Positions 24,673-39,000 of a stretch of 64,000 nucleotides of DNA are shown in pieces. The translations under genes were made by a program, and so were the position numbers. Under the pieces are notes generated by a model. That model did no database searches, was not told the origin of the DNA, and worked only from the letters and a program-made list of their open reading frames with translations. Position 1 is the first letter of the stretch; each line of letters starts with the position of its first letter. Origin of the DNA: Hirundichthys speculiger (taxonomy: Eukaryota > Chordata > Actinopteri > Beloniformes > Exocoetidae); NCBI GenBank assembly GCA_018398805.1, contig JAGFBZ010000938.1:236001-300000 (forward strand), given 5' to 3'.

Positions 24673-26165
24673 GTGTAGTCTAGTATTAGGCAAAAATAAC
24701 CTTAAAAAAAAACATTTAACTTTTCCAATGTACCATTATTTATTTAACAAAAAGTAAACCAAAAAGAAAAAAAAAAAATGTGGGCAATACTAAGTACCCC
24801 CATGATTCAGCACCTTGTGGATCTACCATTAGCAGCAATAATGTGAAGTAGTTATTTCCTGTACGATATTATCAGTCTCTCACATTGTTGTGGAGGAATT
24901 TTGGTCCATACGTCTTTAAAACATTGTTTCAGTTACTTTAGGTTTTTTGGGCATTCGCACGGCTCTCTTAAGCTTCCACCACAGCGTTTCAGTTGCGTTG
25001 TAGTATGTAGCTTTGTCTAGGCAATTCCAAAGCCTTGATGATCTTATCTGTTAGCCCTTGTGGTGTAGATTTGCTGGTGTGCTTTGAATCATTGTCCTGC
25101 TGCATGGCCCCAATTGTAACTTAGTTTTATCAGTTGTTTTGCCTCTAATACCCCTATCAGATAAAGGCCTGAGCCCAATAATTTAAGCCTGATTTATGCT
25201 TCTGCATATTAACTAACACGTAGCCTATGTGTGGGGGCTACATTGTTGCTGGCATTTATGCCTGGCCGTTGTAGCTTTGTGTCGCTCAGTAATTACACCA
25301 CCAAACATTAGGGGGCAGTGTGTGTTTTTTTCTGCACTGCTGTAGCTTCCAGTGCTTAGCTTCCATTTTTTTTTTTTTTAACATCTAATATGACAAATCT
25401 TGAGCATAAGTCATTTTTATTGACTGTTCAACAATCAATTGTTCTACCAGGCTTGTAAACAACATAGAAGAGGTAATAGCAGGAAGCATTGACACGACGT
25501 GTTGTAACTTTTGTGCAAAGGTGCACGTCACATACCGGTGTATCTTATGGTGTACGGTTCCACATTAAGGTTTAGATGTGGTGCCAACTTGATGTTGAAG
25601 CATAAAGCAGGCTTTGGTGCCAAGGTCTACCAGAGTGTGTCCAACACACCTGAGTGAACATGGCTTACGACCCATTTGCCCACTTAGTATGATTACCAGC
25701 AGTCCTTTATTGGTTTGTTGTGGTTTGTTGTTGTTGGTTTGTTGTGGTTCCATATTCAGTTAGACACAACTGATGTTTGCTCCTGGAAACCCTTCCCAAC
25801 AAACCATATAATGCTGAACTCCAATCTGTTTGAAAATAGTTTTATTACCTTTCCCAGACTGATGTGCAACAACAACTGTGTCTTTTCCTCTTGGCATCCT
25901 GCAAACACACATGTGAGTTCTTCAGGCCAGCAAACTGCCAAATGTCTGCTTGTATAAGGGACCGCACATCTGCTGATGATCAGTTCATCAAGGACTGATG
26001 ATCTGCAGAACCTGGCTGCTATTTATCCTTTTAAATCCTATGTGAGAAGCAAGAGAATACTTGTTATTGCCCACGGTTTTCTTTTTTAAATTTAATTTCT
26101 GTTTAACAATGGTGTGTTGAAACATGTCATATGTTCATCTTAGACCGTTTTTGCCTAATACTAAG
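24673..26165. mobile_element. DNA transposon relic with nested insertion
   Basis: Bounded by an inverted repeat: TAGTATTAGGCAAAAATA at left and, complemented, TTAGTATTAGGCAAAAACGG at right. The interior has decayed transposon-like text (e.g. ggtccatacgtctttaaaac). A second element appears nested at about 25188-25565, beginning cctgatttatgcttctgcat. No target duplication or intact ORF was seen; superfamily not assigned. Confidence 0.55.
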
Positions 26166-26459
26166 AACCACTGTGATCGACTGATTTTTATCATGTTTTT
26201 ACACAGAATAACATAGGAATTAAAAGATGGAAGTACTACCTTTTGCATCCACTGAATTTGAAGGTAACAGCCAGCAAACACACCTTTATTGGTCCCTGAA
26301 TAGATTTTTGGTTGTTCAAATTATGATGTCCTTTTCTGGGGTGCTAATTTCTCTACAAAATAAAACTACTATGCTGGCAGAATGTAACTGTGACCCTTTA
26401 TCAGGTTTTTCCCACCCAGAGTTCAGCAGTGAACCCCCAAAACAATTCCATATCAAAAG

Positions 26460-26477
26460 CCCTAACCCTAACCCTAA
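26460..26477. repeat. Short interstitial telomere-type repeat
   Basis: Three perfect CCCTAA units. Too short to show a fusion or telomere healing. Confidence 0.8.
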
Positions 26478-27059
26478 GATTCAAAAAGCTCATTATGACA
26501 TTTTGAGCTGTCCAGCTGTTTAACATAAACCTAATGGGGCGTGAGAAACCTTTCAAACCTGTCTAAATAGAAGATATTACCATACCTATAACTTGTTAAG
26601 TAAAGCTCCAAAGAGACCCTGGACTGCACATTATAACCCCATTTTCCAATCTTCTCCACCTAGTTTTGAATGTTTCTTACATTGTCACTTGCTGTGACAA
26701 CCTGTTAGACAAAATAAACTAAAATAAGGCTGAATTTCTGAATGAAATCCACAATTATTTTTACAGCAAATATTTTTACAGTTAACAAGAACAAAGAAGG
26801 GCTTTTCTACATTTTACTCCATGAAAGCTTTTAAGTGTTCCAAGTGCACAAAACATATGATTTGTATTTATTTGCATAAACTCAGCAGCCGTCAGTTTAT
26901 CATCTCCCCGTGTTATAATCTGTTCTTGTATTAATTCTCAACCAGTCGTCCTAATGGTTGCTACAGACGGATTCCTAAGTGCACTAAAAATGGGATGGAT
27001 CCATAGTCTTCACAGTCGAATGTCACTGATTTTCTTGGTTCTGTTCACAAACAAGTCTG

Positions 27060-30000
27060 CTAATTATCCGCCAAATATTTCCCTGTGAAACAAAATGAAA
27101 CATGTCAGAGAGGAGTGACGTTCAGCCTTGAGTGTCTGTGTGCATTTATAATCACGCTGTATTTCATATCACTGAATTTGTTTTTAAATGAAGACAGTAA
27201 ATCCCTCAAACTGACCTGCAGCGAATCTCTTCTTCACCAGTGAGAGTCGGTATCCAGTCCCAACCAGCTGGATGTCGCACCCTGACAGAGTGCTTCCCTC
27301 GCTGGTGAACTGGACCGCCAGTTGGGAGGGTTTACAGGGGCCCTCTGCCATCTGGAACCGTCCCCAGCAGAGCCCCTACTCCTGCAGATAATGGATATGT
27401 CATATCTGAGTTTGTGTAATAATACAATTGTACCATATTATACAGATTCTGAACAAAAGACACTTGCCTCCATTTTCAGACCTATGAGACAAGCTGGAAA
27501 TTTTCCACAGTATTGTTTGATGTTCTGGATCCCTAAATGAGAAAACAATTACATGTTACAGAAAACATGTTGCTGTCAGTTATATGGTGAAGTAGATTTA
27601 AATAGATGAGGTCACATCCATGTTCACATAGAAGAACCTGAAATCAGGATTTTACATAAAAGCTTTTCTGTTCATTGTAGTGAATTCTGGGTTTTGGGTG
27701 CATACTGGAACTAAAAAACCAAAATACAGTCATGGAAAAAATGATTAGACCACCCTTGTTTTCTTCAGTTTCTTGTTCATTTTAATGCCTGGTACAACTA
27801 AAGGTACATTTGTTTGGAGAAACATAACGATAACCACAAAGATTGCTCATAAGAGTTTTATTTAAGAGCTGATATCTTACCATTTTCCATGGTTTTCTTG
27901 ATTATAACCTAAACCACTTAAGTTTTTACATCAATAGCTATGGCGTTGTACTGCCAAAAACACTGCTTTTATGCATTCAGTGTTTTCTTTTCTGTCTGTT
28001 TTAGTCACATGATGACGTTTAGTGGTACCAGGTATTAAAATGAACAAGAAAATGAAGAAAAAATGGTGGTCTAATAATTTTTTCCATGACTGTAAGTACA
28101 TTCATGTATTATACCATATCTACAGAGCCAGCATGCATAGATATTTTTCATTTTATATCAAATCAAATCAAATATACTTTATTGATCCCCAAGGGGGAAA
28201 ATTCAAGTATATATGTTTATATGTATATCTAGCTATAGATATATGACATATTATGGTAAAAAAAAATAAAAAACATAACAAAACAGTGCAAACGCTGCCT
28301 TTTCATCTATATCATTTTAGCTTTGCTCATATCAGCCAGTTAAAGGAGGTGAGTCAGCTTTTTAAACTTTTCCTCTCTCTCATGTCTGCCTCTTCTGAAA
28401 ATAGTGTTGCAGCTTTCCGCGACCCACTTCAGAGGTACAGCAGATGTAGCAGGATGTGAAGTTGCATGGAGATAAAGACAGGGAAGCTGGGTAATTCTCT
28501 GATCTGTCACGGTACCCTGCAAATCTGAATGCTTCAATGAATGAAACATTTATTTCAGACCAAGGTGGCCCTAAACGAAGTAACAAAGTTGTGCTACCTC
28601 AACATTTTTTAATTACTAATGACTTCAAACATCCAGATTCTTTTTTTTTTCGTAATGTATCTCCCTTTAAAAACTCACATCAAACATCCTATAAGGTGCG
28701 TTTCCACTAGCAGGGGTTCCAGGTTAAATTTTTCAGGGCCAGATCGTTGACGCATGTCTCTGTTACCAGGAACAGCCCCCTAAAAGGCTTTTAGACCAAA
28801 AAACAGTCCTGTTGTAGGATAAGTACTCAGAGAGCCCCAACAAACTTCTAGATGAGGGGTTGGTGGTGTTTGCTTGCTGACTGGATATACTGTGCGCATG
28901 CAAATCATCTAATCTCATTCAACACCACCATTATGAATTATAAAAACAGTAAGCAGAAGCGCTACTATCATCTTTAACTAGCCCAATATTTTTTGAGTCA
29001 TTTTAGTTTTATTTTTCTCTTTTGTGTTTGCACTGCATGAACTGTGGCTGGTCATGGTTCATAAAAATTAATTTACAGGTCTTTTTTTTTTTTAGCTCCA
29101 ACCTCTGAGTAAGTACTCTCTTAATATGAGGGAATCTAAGCGTACAGGGATAGTTGTAGCGTGACATCAATAAAAAATGCACCCATATTAGCAATTAGCT
29201 CTGCACCTTAGCTTTGGATGAATGCACCAACTGGGAAGCCTTCTTCATAGCATAGATTCAACAAAGAGTTTGAAACATCCCTCAGAGATATTGGTGCATA
29301 TTTGGTCCATATGATAACATCTTAGTTGCTTCAGATTTGTCAGCTCCACATACAAATCTCCTATACCACCAGATCCCAAAGGTGCTCGATCTGACGCTGG
29401 AGGCCACTGAGTACAGTGAACACATGTTCATGTTGTCGTGATCAGCAACAGTTTCTGAGATACTCAGACCAGCCAATCTGGCACCGACAGTTCAAAGTCA
29501 TTATACTTCCTTCTGATGCTCGCTTTGAACTTCAGCAAGTCATCTTGACCACGTCTACATGCCTAACTGGCTGAATAGTTATTTCTGTTAACAAGCAATT
29601 GAAGAAGTGGACCTGATAAACTGGCTGCTGAATATATGAGTTAGAGTAATTAACATCTGATTTTTACGTTTCTACCAGCCAGAACATTTCAGTGTGTAGT
29701 TTGGATGGAGCTGAAGGAAAAGCCCATGAAGGCATGTAGTCCTTCAGCAAGCCCCCACAACTTCGTTACAAAAGTGCCTTATTTGACTATGTTCAGGCAA
29801 AACTGGTCATTAAGGTTCTTACCAGGTAGCCGGTGGGATCATAGCCTGTAGTTTTGCGACATCTCCATCCACAGGGACCAAGAAGTGGATGTTGTGTAGC
29901 GGGACTGGGGCAGCCATGGCCTCTGAGTTGTATTTATAATCTATTCTAAGGTCTGTGCTGGTGGCAACACCTCGCCAACTCACTGCCAGGTTCAGAGGAG

Positions 30001-33000
30001 TGGACTGAATCCCCTCTGCTGATACCTAAAGAGAACAGAGAAGACCGTTTTCACATGAAGATCCATGGATAGAACAAACTGGTTTGCTAAAACTAAGCAT
30101 ATGGACAAATAAAAGGTGATTTCATACCTGATATTTAATCATATCTACATTGTAGTACGTTGCCTGAGGCTTCTGCTCGGCTACTTTCTTTAGATGGCTC
30201 AACAGGTTTGGCATATTTACCCAGAACTCCTTGGTGTCTCCACCATCTGTTATTGAATCACTAGAGGACGACAGAAATGTATTGAGGGGAAACTCAGCTG
30301 TAAATAAAAACAGAATTAGATGCCCTGTGTATCATAAGAACCCTTACCAGCACAGCAGCTGTGGATTGGGGAGGACCTGCTCCAGACGGTTGTAGTTGCT
30401 GATGCTAAAGGTGAGGATGGGTTGAGCTGGGTGACTGGCAAAGTGCCTGGTGATACCTGCAGGGAAGGAAAGGACCATCTCACCTGTGATCTTCACCGCA
30501 CATCTGCAAAAGAGGGGAAAAGGAAAAAAAAAAGAAAAAATATTTCAAGATACCCTCTAATATCGAGATGTAAAATGCAAAGGACTGGCACCTTTCCAGT
30601 TTCCTCTAACTGTCGGCTCTAGTAAAGCTACAAGAGCTCAAACTATAGAAAGTAACACATTTATGAGAGCTTCTTTTCCATTAGTTTAGATCAGTCCGTA
30701 CTGATAGGAAGTGTGTGCTTTTGTAATGTGCGCATACTTGCTGGGATCAGCGCCTTTGAAGTAGGCATTGATGGTTTCTGTGAAGGCAGCTGCAACTGGC
30801 AAAGTGTCCTGGGGCCCCATGGTGAGGGGACTGGGCCCTCTGGAGCATCCTTAAAAGCACATAAATGTTTTTTTTAAATCACACAAAACATAGACCATGT
30901 ATAGAAATTATATTTGTTTCTATCCAACTTCATCCTATTTAATAAAAAGTTGAAACAAAAATTTGAATGAGTGTGTGCTGTCTATAATGATTCTGTGGTC
31001 TAGGTGATAAAAATACGAAGTGAGTGGGTAAAAACAAGAGGGGTGGTGATTTCAGCTCATGCACTGATGGCGCCACAAAAGCACAAACTCACCTTCGAAA
31101 GCTAAATAAAACCTGCCGTGGTCAAACCATACCAGAGGCTGTGAGGCCTCTGAGCAGAGACATGAGGAGGAGAGAAGCATGGACAGGGACAAGACTGTGA
31201 GGCAAGGACATGATGGCGGGTGGCAGACAACATGTGGACAGAAACTGATGTGTGGCTGAACAGTAAAGACAACACGCCATCATGCAGTCTGTATACCTGT
31301 GGCGGGCATGTTAAGGTCTCGGCCTAAGGTCGGCGTGGATGCTGCACTGTGTGAGGTGATGGAGGAGATGGAGGAAGTGCTCTCTGCGCGGGCCAGGGGG
31401 GCGAAAGGCGGGGGGCTGCCCGAAACTGGTGGACTGAATGGACGACTCTGTAGACCGAACACAAAACATTGGTGAGTGGAAACACAGCAAGGTACGCAAA
31501 AAAGAGAAAGAATGAAGTAGGGCAAAATTAATTAACCTTTTTTTTTTTTAAACTTATTTTAAGTAAACATCAGAACAAAGAAGATGAAAGTAAGTCAGAC
31601 ACTCTGAGATATGATTGGATTTTCACGTACCAGGTCTGTGATTGGCTTCCCCGGGGGCAGCTTTGGTCGTGAAGATGGACGAGGAGGAGGAGGAGGAGGG
31701 ACTGGGCTGCCTCGAGACTGAGGCGTGGCAGGACGAGCTGGAGACGAGGGAGCTGCAACACACACCAGTCTGTGGTTAACACTGTCCCCATCACATTTAA
31801 GGAGGTTTTTACTGCCACTGTTCAGCAACACTGTGTCTGAAAGACGCACAAGCGGACGTCCCTTCATGGACATCATGGAGTATTTTAAACGTGTTGAGCT
31901 TCTGATTCAAAAATTTAAAAAAATCCTTTTACATTTGTGTTGATACAAAGGTTTATGCGATTTAATTAACACTAGACATGTGCATCCATCACCACCAGAG
32001 GGTTAAAACATTTCATAAATATAAAAGGAAACAATCTTCCAGATACAAACATCTGAATGTATTCCATCTTTCAGTTCTAAGGTTTAATGTATGAATGGTT
32101 AAAAAAAACCTACTAGGTCTTTAAAATGAGGTAAATACAACCTCAGAAGAACAACTCTTAACACTTCATGACTCATGTCAAGTCACATTTATTTATGTTG
32201 TCATTATTAAAAAAATGAAGCCAAAATAAGTATCTTTCTAAGTAAGCTGACCTTTGGCAGCTGTAACTCATGTAATCTTTATTGATGTCAATTTCCTGCC
32301 ATGTTTGGGGTCTTTGTCCTTTTGCAGGAACTGCTGGACAGATTCAAGAAACTTTACTGTCATCATAAATTAAATTAATTCATTAAATTCAAATTAAATT
32401 CATTCAGATGGCCTCACATTTGCCTCTAGAACAATCTGGTGCACAGACGAGTTTATGGTTGACAATCACCTCTATATATATATATATATATATACAGTCA
32501 TGGAAAAAATTATTAGACCACCATTTTTTCTTCACTTTCTTGTTCATTTTAATACCTGGTACCACTAAACGTCATCATGTGACTAAAACAGACAGAAAAG
32601 AAAACACTGAATGCATAAAAGCAGTGTTTTTGGCAGTACAACGCCATAGCTATTGATGTAAAAACTTAAGTGATTTAGGTTATAATCAAGAAAACCATGG
32701 AAAATGGTAAGATATCAGCTCTTAAATAAAACTCTTATGAGCAATCTTTGTGGTTATCGTTATGTTTGTCCAAACAAATGTACCTTTAGTTGTACCAGGC
32801 ATTAAAATGAACAAGAAACTGAAGAAAACAAGGGTGGTCTAATCATTTTTTCCATGACTGTATAGTCTTGATAAATATGAATAAATAAGTACAACCTGTC
32901 TCATTGAGTTCAAAACCTTCTACAACGTCTCATCAGCCCACAAGACATTTTCCCAACAGCTTTCTGTCATAACAACGTGAGTTTTAAAAAAACTTTCTCG

Positions 33001-36000
33001 TAAAGTTCTCCTGATGGTCAGAGCGTTAACAGTAGTCAATGTAGGGGGGGGGGGGGGGGGGGGGGGGGCTGCAGGGCTCAGTTGGTTGAGCAGACACTTC
33101 ATATACAGAAGCTCAAGCTCTCGTTGCATGTTCAGATTATCTAGAGGACAATCTAGACACAACGAAAGCTTGAGTGTCCTCTGTTTGTGAGTCTGTCTAA
33201 CAGTGGATTGATGGAGTCAAAGCTCCTGAATGATGGTGAATAATATCCATCCTGAGTTGCTGCAACACCTCAGCTTCATTTGCTGTGAGATAAACTTCCA
33301 CAGACGTGTTGTGAGGATGAGACGTCAATCAAACAGAGCGTGCAACCTCACCTGATTCCATCGTAACCTTGACTGAAAGCACCTGACTCTAATTTCAAAG
33401 TCAGATTGTCTGTTAATTCTAGAGTATCACACATTTTCAACACTTACAGACTGGAGATTTTTCCAAACAATTACTAGGAATCATTCTGTGTAATACGCTC
33501 TCTAGTGGCAGATTCATAGTCTGCTCAGAAAAAACCAAATTCCTTGGATTTAGCAATATAAAATGAGTTTCAGCCACTTCAGGGTGTTATTCTAATGAAT
33601 TAATTACCTTGTGTTGTTTAATGACGGTTACAAAAGGAAACAAACTTCAACGATGCGCCTTTCACATTGGTATATTTTTATTTATAAAGCAATTTTGGGT
33701 CTACTGCCCCAGTACCTCAGTGAATATATTTCTAAAACGAATTGCAATTACGGCCTGCGTTCCAATGATTTTTATTTACTAAAAGTGCCCAAAGTTCGCT
33801 CTGTGTTAGGGAAACACAGTTTCAAGTACTCTGCCCTGCTTCCTGGAACTCTCTGCAGAACACGCTGCTCTTGAAAGAACTTATCGGTCTTGGAACTTTT
33901 AAGAATTTTATAAGAAACCTTGAAGCTGCTTCACACCAAAATTGCACTTGTTTTAACTGAAAACCTTTACTTTTATTATTTTTTACCATTTTATTGTATT
34001 TAATGCTCAAGTGGATTTGTACGTTTGTGTTTATTTGTCATTGTAACTGTTTTTGGCTGCTGTCTTGGCCAGGCTTCTCTTGGAAAAGAGGTCATTGTAC
34101 CTCAGTGGGACCGACCTGGTTAAATAAAGGCTTAATAATAAAAAAAAAAAGATTACAAACAACTTATATCAAATCTTACTCCCCTAAACGCATCTCAAAG
34201 TGGCCATGCTGCACATTTACAAGGAGACGAGAGTACTCACTGCTGCCTGAGTAGGGGCCCGGGGAAGACATTATAGACCTGTACGTGGTTGGAGGAAGAG
34301 GAGGCGGCGTGCCTCTGAAGCTGGGCGTCAGCTCTCTGGGAGAGCCTGTGACGGTTTGGTATATCATCTCTCTGGTAGTCTGGAGTCCTCTTTCCCCCTG
34401 CAGCCCCCAGGACCAGGGGAGGGGTGACCCCTGCCCGAGGGGACCTCCGCTCCATTGGCAGCGGCGGGCACGTGGCTGATGGAGGCGATGGCGGAGGCGT
34501 ACTCTGCAAACTGTAAAACCTCCTCATCAGTTGCATCCTCTTCAGAGCAAGCAGGAGGGGAGTCAGAGGGAGAGAAATCAGGGGGGAGGGGAGGGGCCGG
34601 CTCATCAGGGGGGGGAGGTCCGAGTACGATGGATGGAGGTGAGTCTAGCGGCGTGAAAGGAGGAGGAGGAGACCCGGGAGAAAATGGCGGCGGTGAAGGC
34701 GGAGGTTCATCTGGTGGCGGTCCAGGAGAGAGGCAAGGTGTGGAGGGGGTGGAGGAGGGAGTGTCTGGAGGAGGAGAGTCTGGGGGGTGGCGGCGGGGGC
34801 GCCGGCTCATCGGGCGGAGGAGGCCTGCTGTCCGTGAACGTGACCCATCTGGGAGACGCCGTCTCCTCGCTGGACCGGGGGCTGTCCACGGGGCCGAACA
34901 CGTCGTCCAGGTCCGGAGCCGGGGGGCCTCGGTACGACGCCGGCGAGAGAATGTTCAGGTAGATGGGAGCAGAGCTGCGAGCAGCCCTCCCATTGGGTAG
35001 ATCAGCTGCAGGGAGAGAGCAGGTGCACTGAAACCACAGCCGTCTGTTACAACAACTAATTCAAGTAAGTTCAAATGGTAGAAAAAAAAACAAAAGAAAC
35101 ACTTAGTTTTGACTTATATTTGACTTTGCAGACGGTATGAACAGTATGAAGATATTTGTTTTTTTCTCATCAAATTCATTTCAATTTGTTAACCTTCATC
35201 CATTTCTGCAAGTTTGGACAGTAAAAGCCTTTACCAGTTTGTAATGCTGCCGTTCCGTCTCACAGCACTGAGACACACACACATGAATGATGAAATATTT
35301 CAGTTGCTATTTTGTTCCATTATTCCTGCAAACATGTCTCCAAAGTGCAGAAGAAGAGGGATGTCACTGTTGCTTTTTTTTTTGTTTTCTAAATTCTCCA
35401 TGCATCTATCCAGGTCAGAACTGCAGACAGAATTTAAACCTGTACTGGCATCATTTTCTTTCCATAGCCAAGCCTTTCTATTGACCATGGACGAGGCTAG
35501 CCCTTTTTTAGGGGTGCTTCAGCACCCCTAAATTGAAATTCAGCACCCCAAAAACCTGGAGTAAGAAATGTTGTTATTCTAAAATTTTAGTTCGCATTTG
35601 ACAGGCTTAGATAATGTCCAAAACTTAATCCATAGTTTGTGGTTTAAGTTTGTATTTTAAGAATGAAAATGAAAAAACGACCCCGGCCTGATGGTATCGT
35701 CCTCTTCTCACTAACGTTACTTGTGGGTTGTGGTGGGGCTCATTGGGGGCTCAGCACCCCTAAAGCTCTGACCCTAGAATCGCCCCTGCTATTGGCTCTC
35801 TCTAAAATTGTGTGTTGGTCCCTGGAAAAGATGTGGTCTTGAAGAAAAATATGCAGCTGTAAAATCTCAGTGGACTTTTCTGCATTAATGCTGCCATCAT
35901 AGATGCATAAATAGGCTTCGCCAAGGGCATTAATAATCGCTGTGCCATCACAGAGCCTGGTTTATAGACTTGTTTCTGATAATAATCTGCATGTTCCTTT

Positions 36001-39000
36001 CGCATCTTTGGACCAGCACATACAACTTGCACGATAACTATCAGGCCGATAACAGGAAATTATGATGTCATCCCCATAACTCCGATATCACAACAAATAG
36101 CCCCGATAACATTTATATTTCTGTCAACACAGCAGTGTCTCGCTCCCTCTGAGCCTTGAATGACCAGCAGTGAATGTTATGTTCAAGTGACGTCGGCATA
36201 ATCAGAAAAATTATTACTCAATAAGGAAAATCAAGAATATCCCCTCATGCCAGAAAACAACTCGTTAACTCGGTCATAATTTTAGTAGTTGATGACTTGA
36301 ATTGATATTCGCAGTATTTTCCCACATGTTACACATAAAAAAGAAAAAAAAAGGAAAGGGTGAAAGAACAACTAGCAAACGAGGAAATGTCGGAATTTAC
36401 GTTCCACCTTGAATGCAGCCTGCAGCACAGCGCTGATCACAACAAACATGGCGGCGTGGAACTTCGTTAAAGTTTCAGAAGAAGATAGTTTGGTGGTTAT
36501 TTGTGACGAATCCTCCGAGTGAATTCTACGAGGAGGGAAGCACAAGCTTTAATACGTAAAACCTGATCAGCCACCTACAACATGACAATCACTTCCATGG
36601 AGTTTTGAAATCACGCAAAGGTGAGCTAACGGAAGCTAATGCTAACGTGCGCAAGCCAGCAGCAGTCTCTCCTCTCCCTCATTCCTCTCATCTAAAGCTT
36701 CCATGAGATTAAAAAATATATATATATAAAAAAACTACTGAACCTCATTTACTTTAATTAAAGGTATTAATTTAAATGGAACCACAAGTCAAAATCCTTT
36801 AAATGTTAATCTTTTTCGGTTTGAAATTTTGATGCATGTATTTCCATCAGTTCAAGGAGCCTTTATTTTTTATATATCAGTCAGTAATGAACCTTATTTA
36901 AGTTGATGTGAGATATCAAATAGGTTTGTTTGATAGCTTTGCCAATAGTTTTTCATTGGAAAAAATAAATATCTGTTCATTTAAAAAGTCAAAACTATTT
37001 TTGATTTTGTTCATAGTATTGATGTAATGATCTTAGGTATATGTGTGTGTTATCGGTTATCGGTTATCTGTATTAATTTTAAAAAACAGTTATCGTGCAT
37101 CCCTAATACAACACCTTCCTCATGTGCTTCCACCTGTTGACATCACCATTCCCTTTTCCTTTCAGTGCCTTATAAGCACTAGATTCACAACTTCTTTAAC
37201 AAATGTTGCATGGAAACATAGGTGACAAATGAATGAGCTGCAGCGACGTCTCAGATTTACCTGCCAAGTCTGAAGGATAGCCGTAGTGACTTCTGGATGG
37301 AATGTTTTTTGGTGGAAGAGGAGGAGGAGCTGCAACAGTTCAGCGGTATTAAAAAAATAACATACACAACTGTTGTATTCATGATACTGTAAAGTTGACC
37401 CACGTTAGCTCACCTCCCGTTGGAAAACTTCTGCTCAGCTGTGATTCCGATCTTGGTCGAGATTCTCCCCATACGTTGTTAGGGGCCACTGTTATTGAAT
37501 GAAAAAAAAAAATTAAAAAATAAAAACAGTGCATCCTTGGTGAAGTCAGAGATGCCTGATCAGCTGAGGACTAACCGTCGTATCTTCCATATCTGCTCTC
37601 TGAGGGAAGCCCAAACAAGGCAGGAACATTCTGCAGAAGTCTGTCACTGCAATAAGAGACATCCAGTGATCAAAAACACAAAAGATACGACTCAAACTAC
37701 ACCTGCAGCAGTCCAAGAAAAAAAAAACCCCTCAAAGGCTGACAGACCTTGGTGTCTCAGGAGCGGGACATGGTGTCGGGGTGGAGCGTCTGGGTCTGGC
37801 AATCTCCTCACCTGTGAGGACCAGGACAGAAACTTAGCTGCTGCTGCTCTATCTGAAATAAAACACTCAACACCACGTCAGCTCTTTATGTAGAGAGAAT
37901 TAACTTGTTGCTGTAATAAGTGTGTCGGCATTTAGGTCAAAACACTGCTGCGTCTAATTACAGGACGGCAGGAAACACATTTACAAATAGATTTACTTAC
38001 AGGACAAGTTCCTTTTCATCTGCCCCTGAAAAGTGAAATTGAAAACGAATATCATTCATGATAAAGATAATATATTGTGCATCAATCTTTAATTATTTCA
38101 TTCCAGCCACTAAGCTTAAGTGGCCACTTAAGATAAACTGCAAGAGTAAATAATTTCTGAAGCAAATCCAGTTTCTTAAAGGAGACATTTACATAGTTCC
38201 CTGAAATTAATGAAAAGACTGTGACAATCTATGCCAGCAATGTCTGTGATATGCTTTGTTTAAAATACCACAGATACACATTAAAAAAGCTTTCCTTCTC
38301 AACCAAGATGCGGAAGGTGAATAATTTAGTTTTAATCTGCGTCTGTGATGTCACAGTGCCCTGCAAATCTGAGCGGCTCACTTAATTTAAAATTTTCAGA
38401 CCATCACCCCTTTAAATCCCCTTTAAAGAAGGTATTATACTAAATCACACTTGAAATTTGTTTCTATTCTTTTGCATTTATACACAGCACATTTTAAAGC
38501 GGGTGGAACAGCTGAGACTAAAAAGTTGTTTTTCAGGCTGTCGGCCAGCAGGTGGAGCGAGAAACTCACCGGACTGCGTCTCTGAGACCAGCAAAAAGGA
38601 AGAGAGAACAGACCTGGGTCAGAGAGTGAGTGACAGATCAGTCAAATGGACAATAACTAAAACTGTAAACACCGCTATCTTTACTTTAACCGCAAAGCAC
38701 TAATAATGCAGCATGAGTCATAACACCCTGGACAATGTGTGGACCATCCAAGCATCACCTATGATCAACACGAACTCAGTTCACCAGGTAAATTGGTACT
38801 TAAGCCTCACTGGAACCAGATCAATAGGTTTTTCAGATGTATTTGTGTTATGTTTACTTTGCATTATGGAACAATGCTTTGCCAGACAGGTTTAAGTAAA
38901 GTACGTAAGTAAACTGGAAATAACAGAAATAGGCAAGACTGTTTAAGGCCTAAAAATGCTTTTTATAAAAAGGGAAGAAAAAAAAAAGAAACCACATGCA

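Noticed and set aside
26460..26477. Telomere fusion point
   Set aside because: Only three CCCTAA units; such short runs arise by chance or slippage.
34455..35000. 181-codon plus-strand Gly-rich ORF
   Set aside because: It is the antisense shadow of the proline-rich sgip1 exon; Gly-rich codons are the complement of CCx codons, and splice sites support the minus strand.
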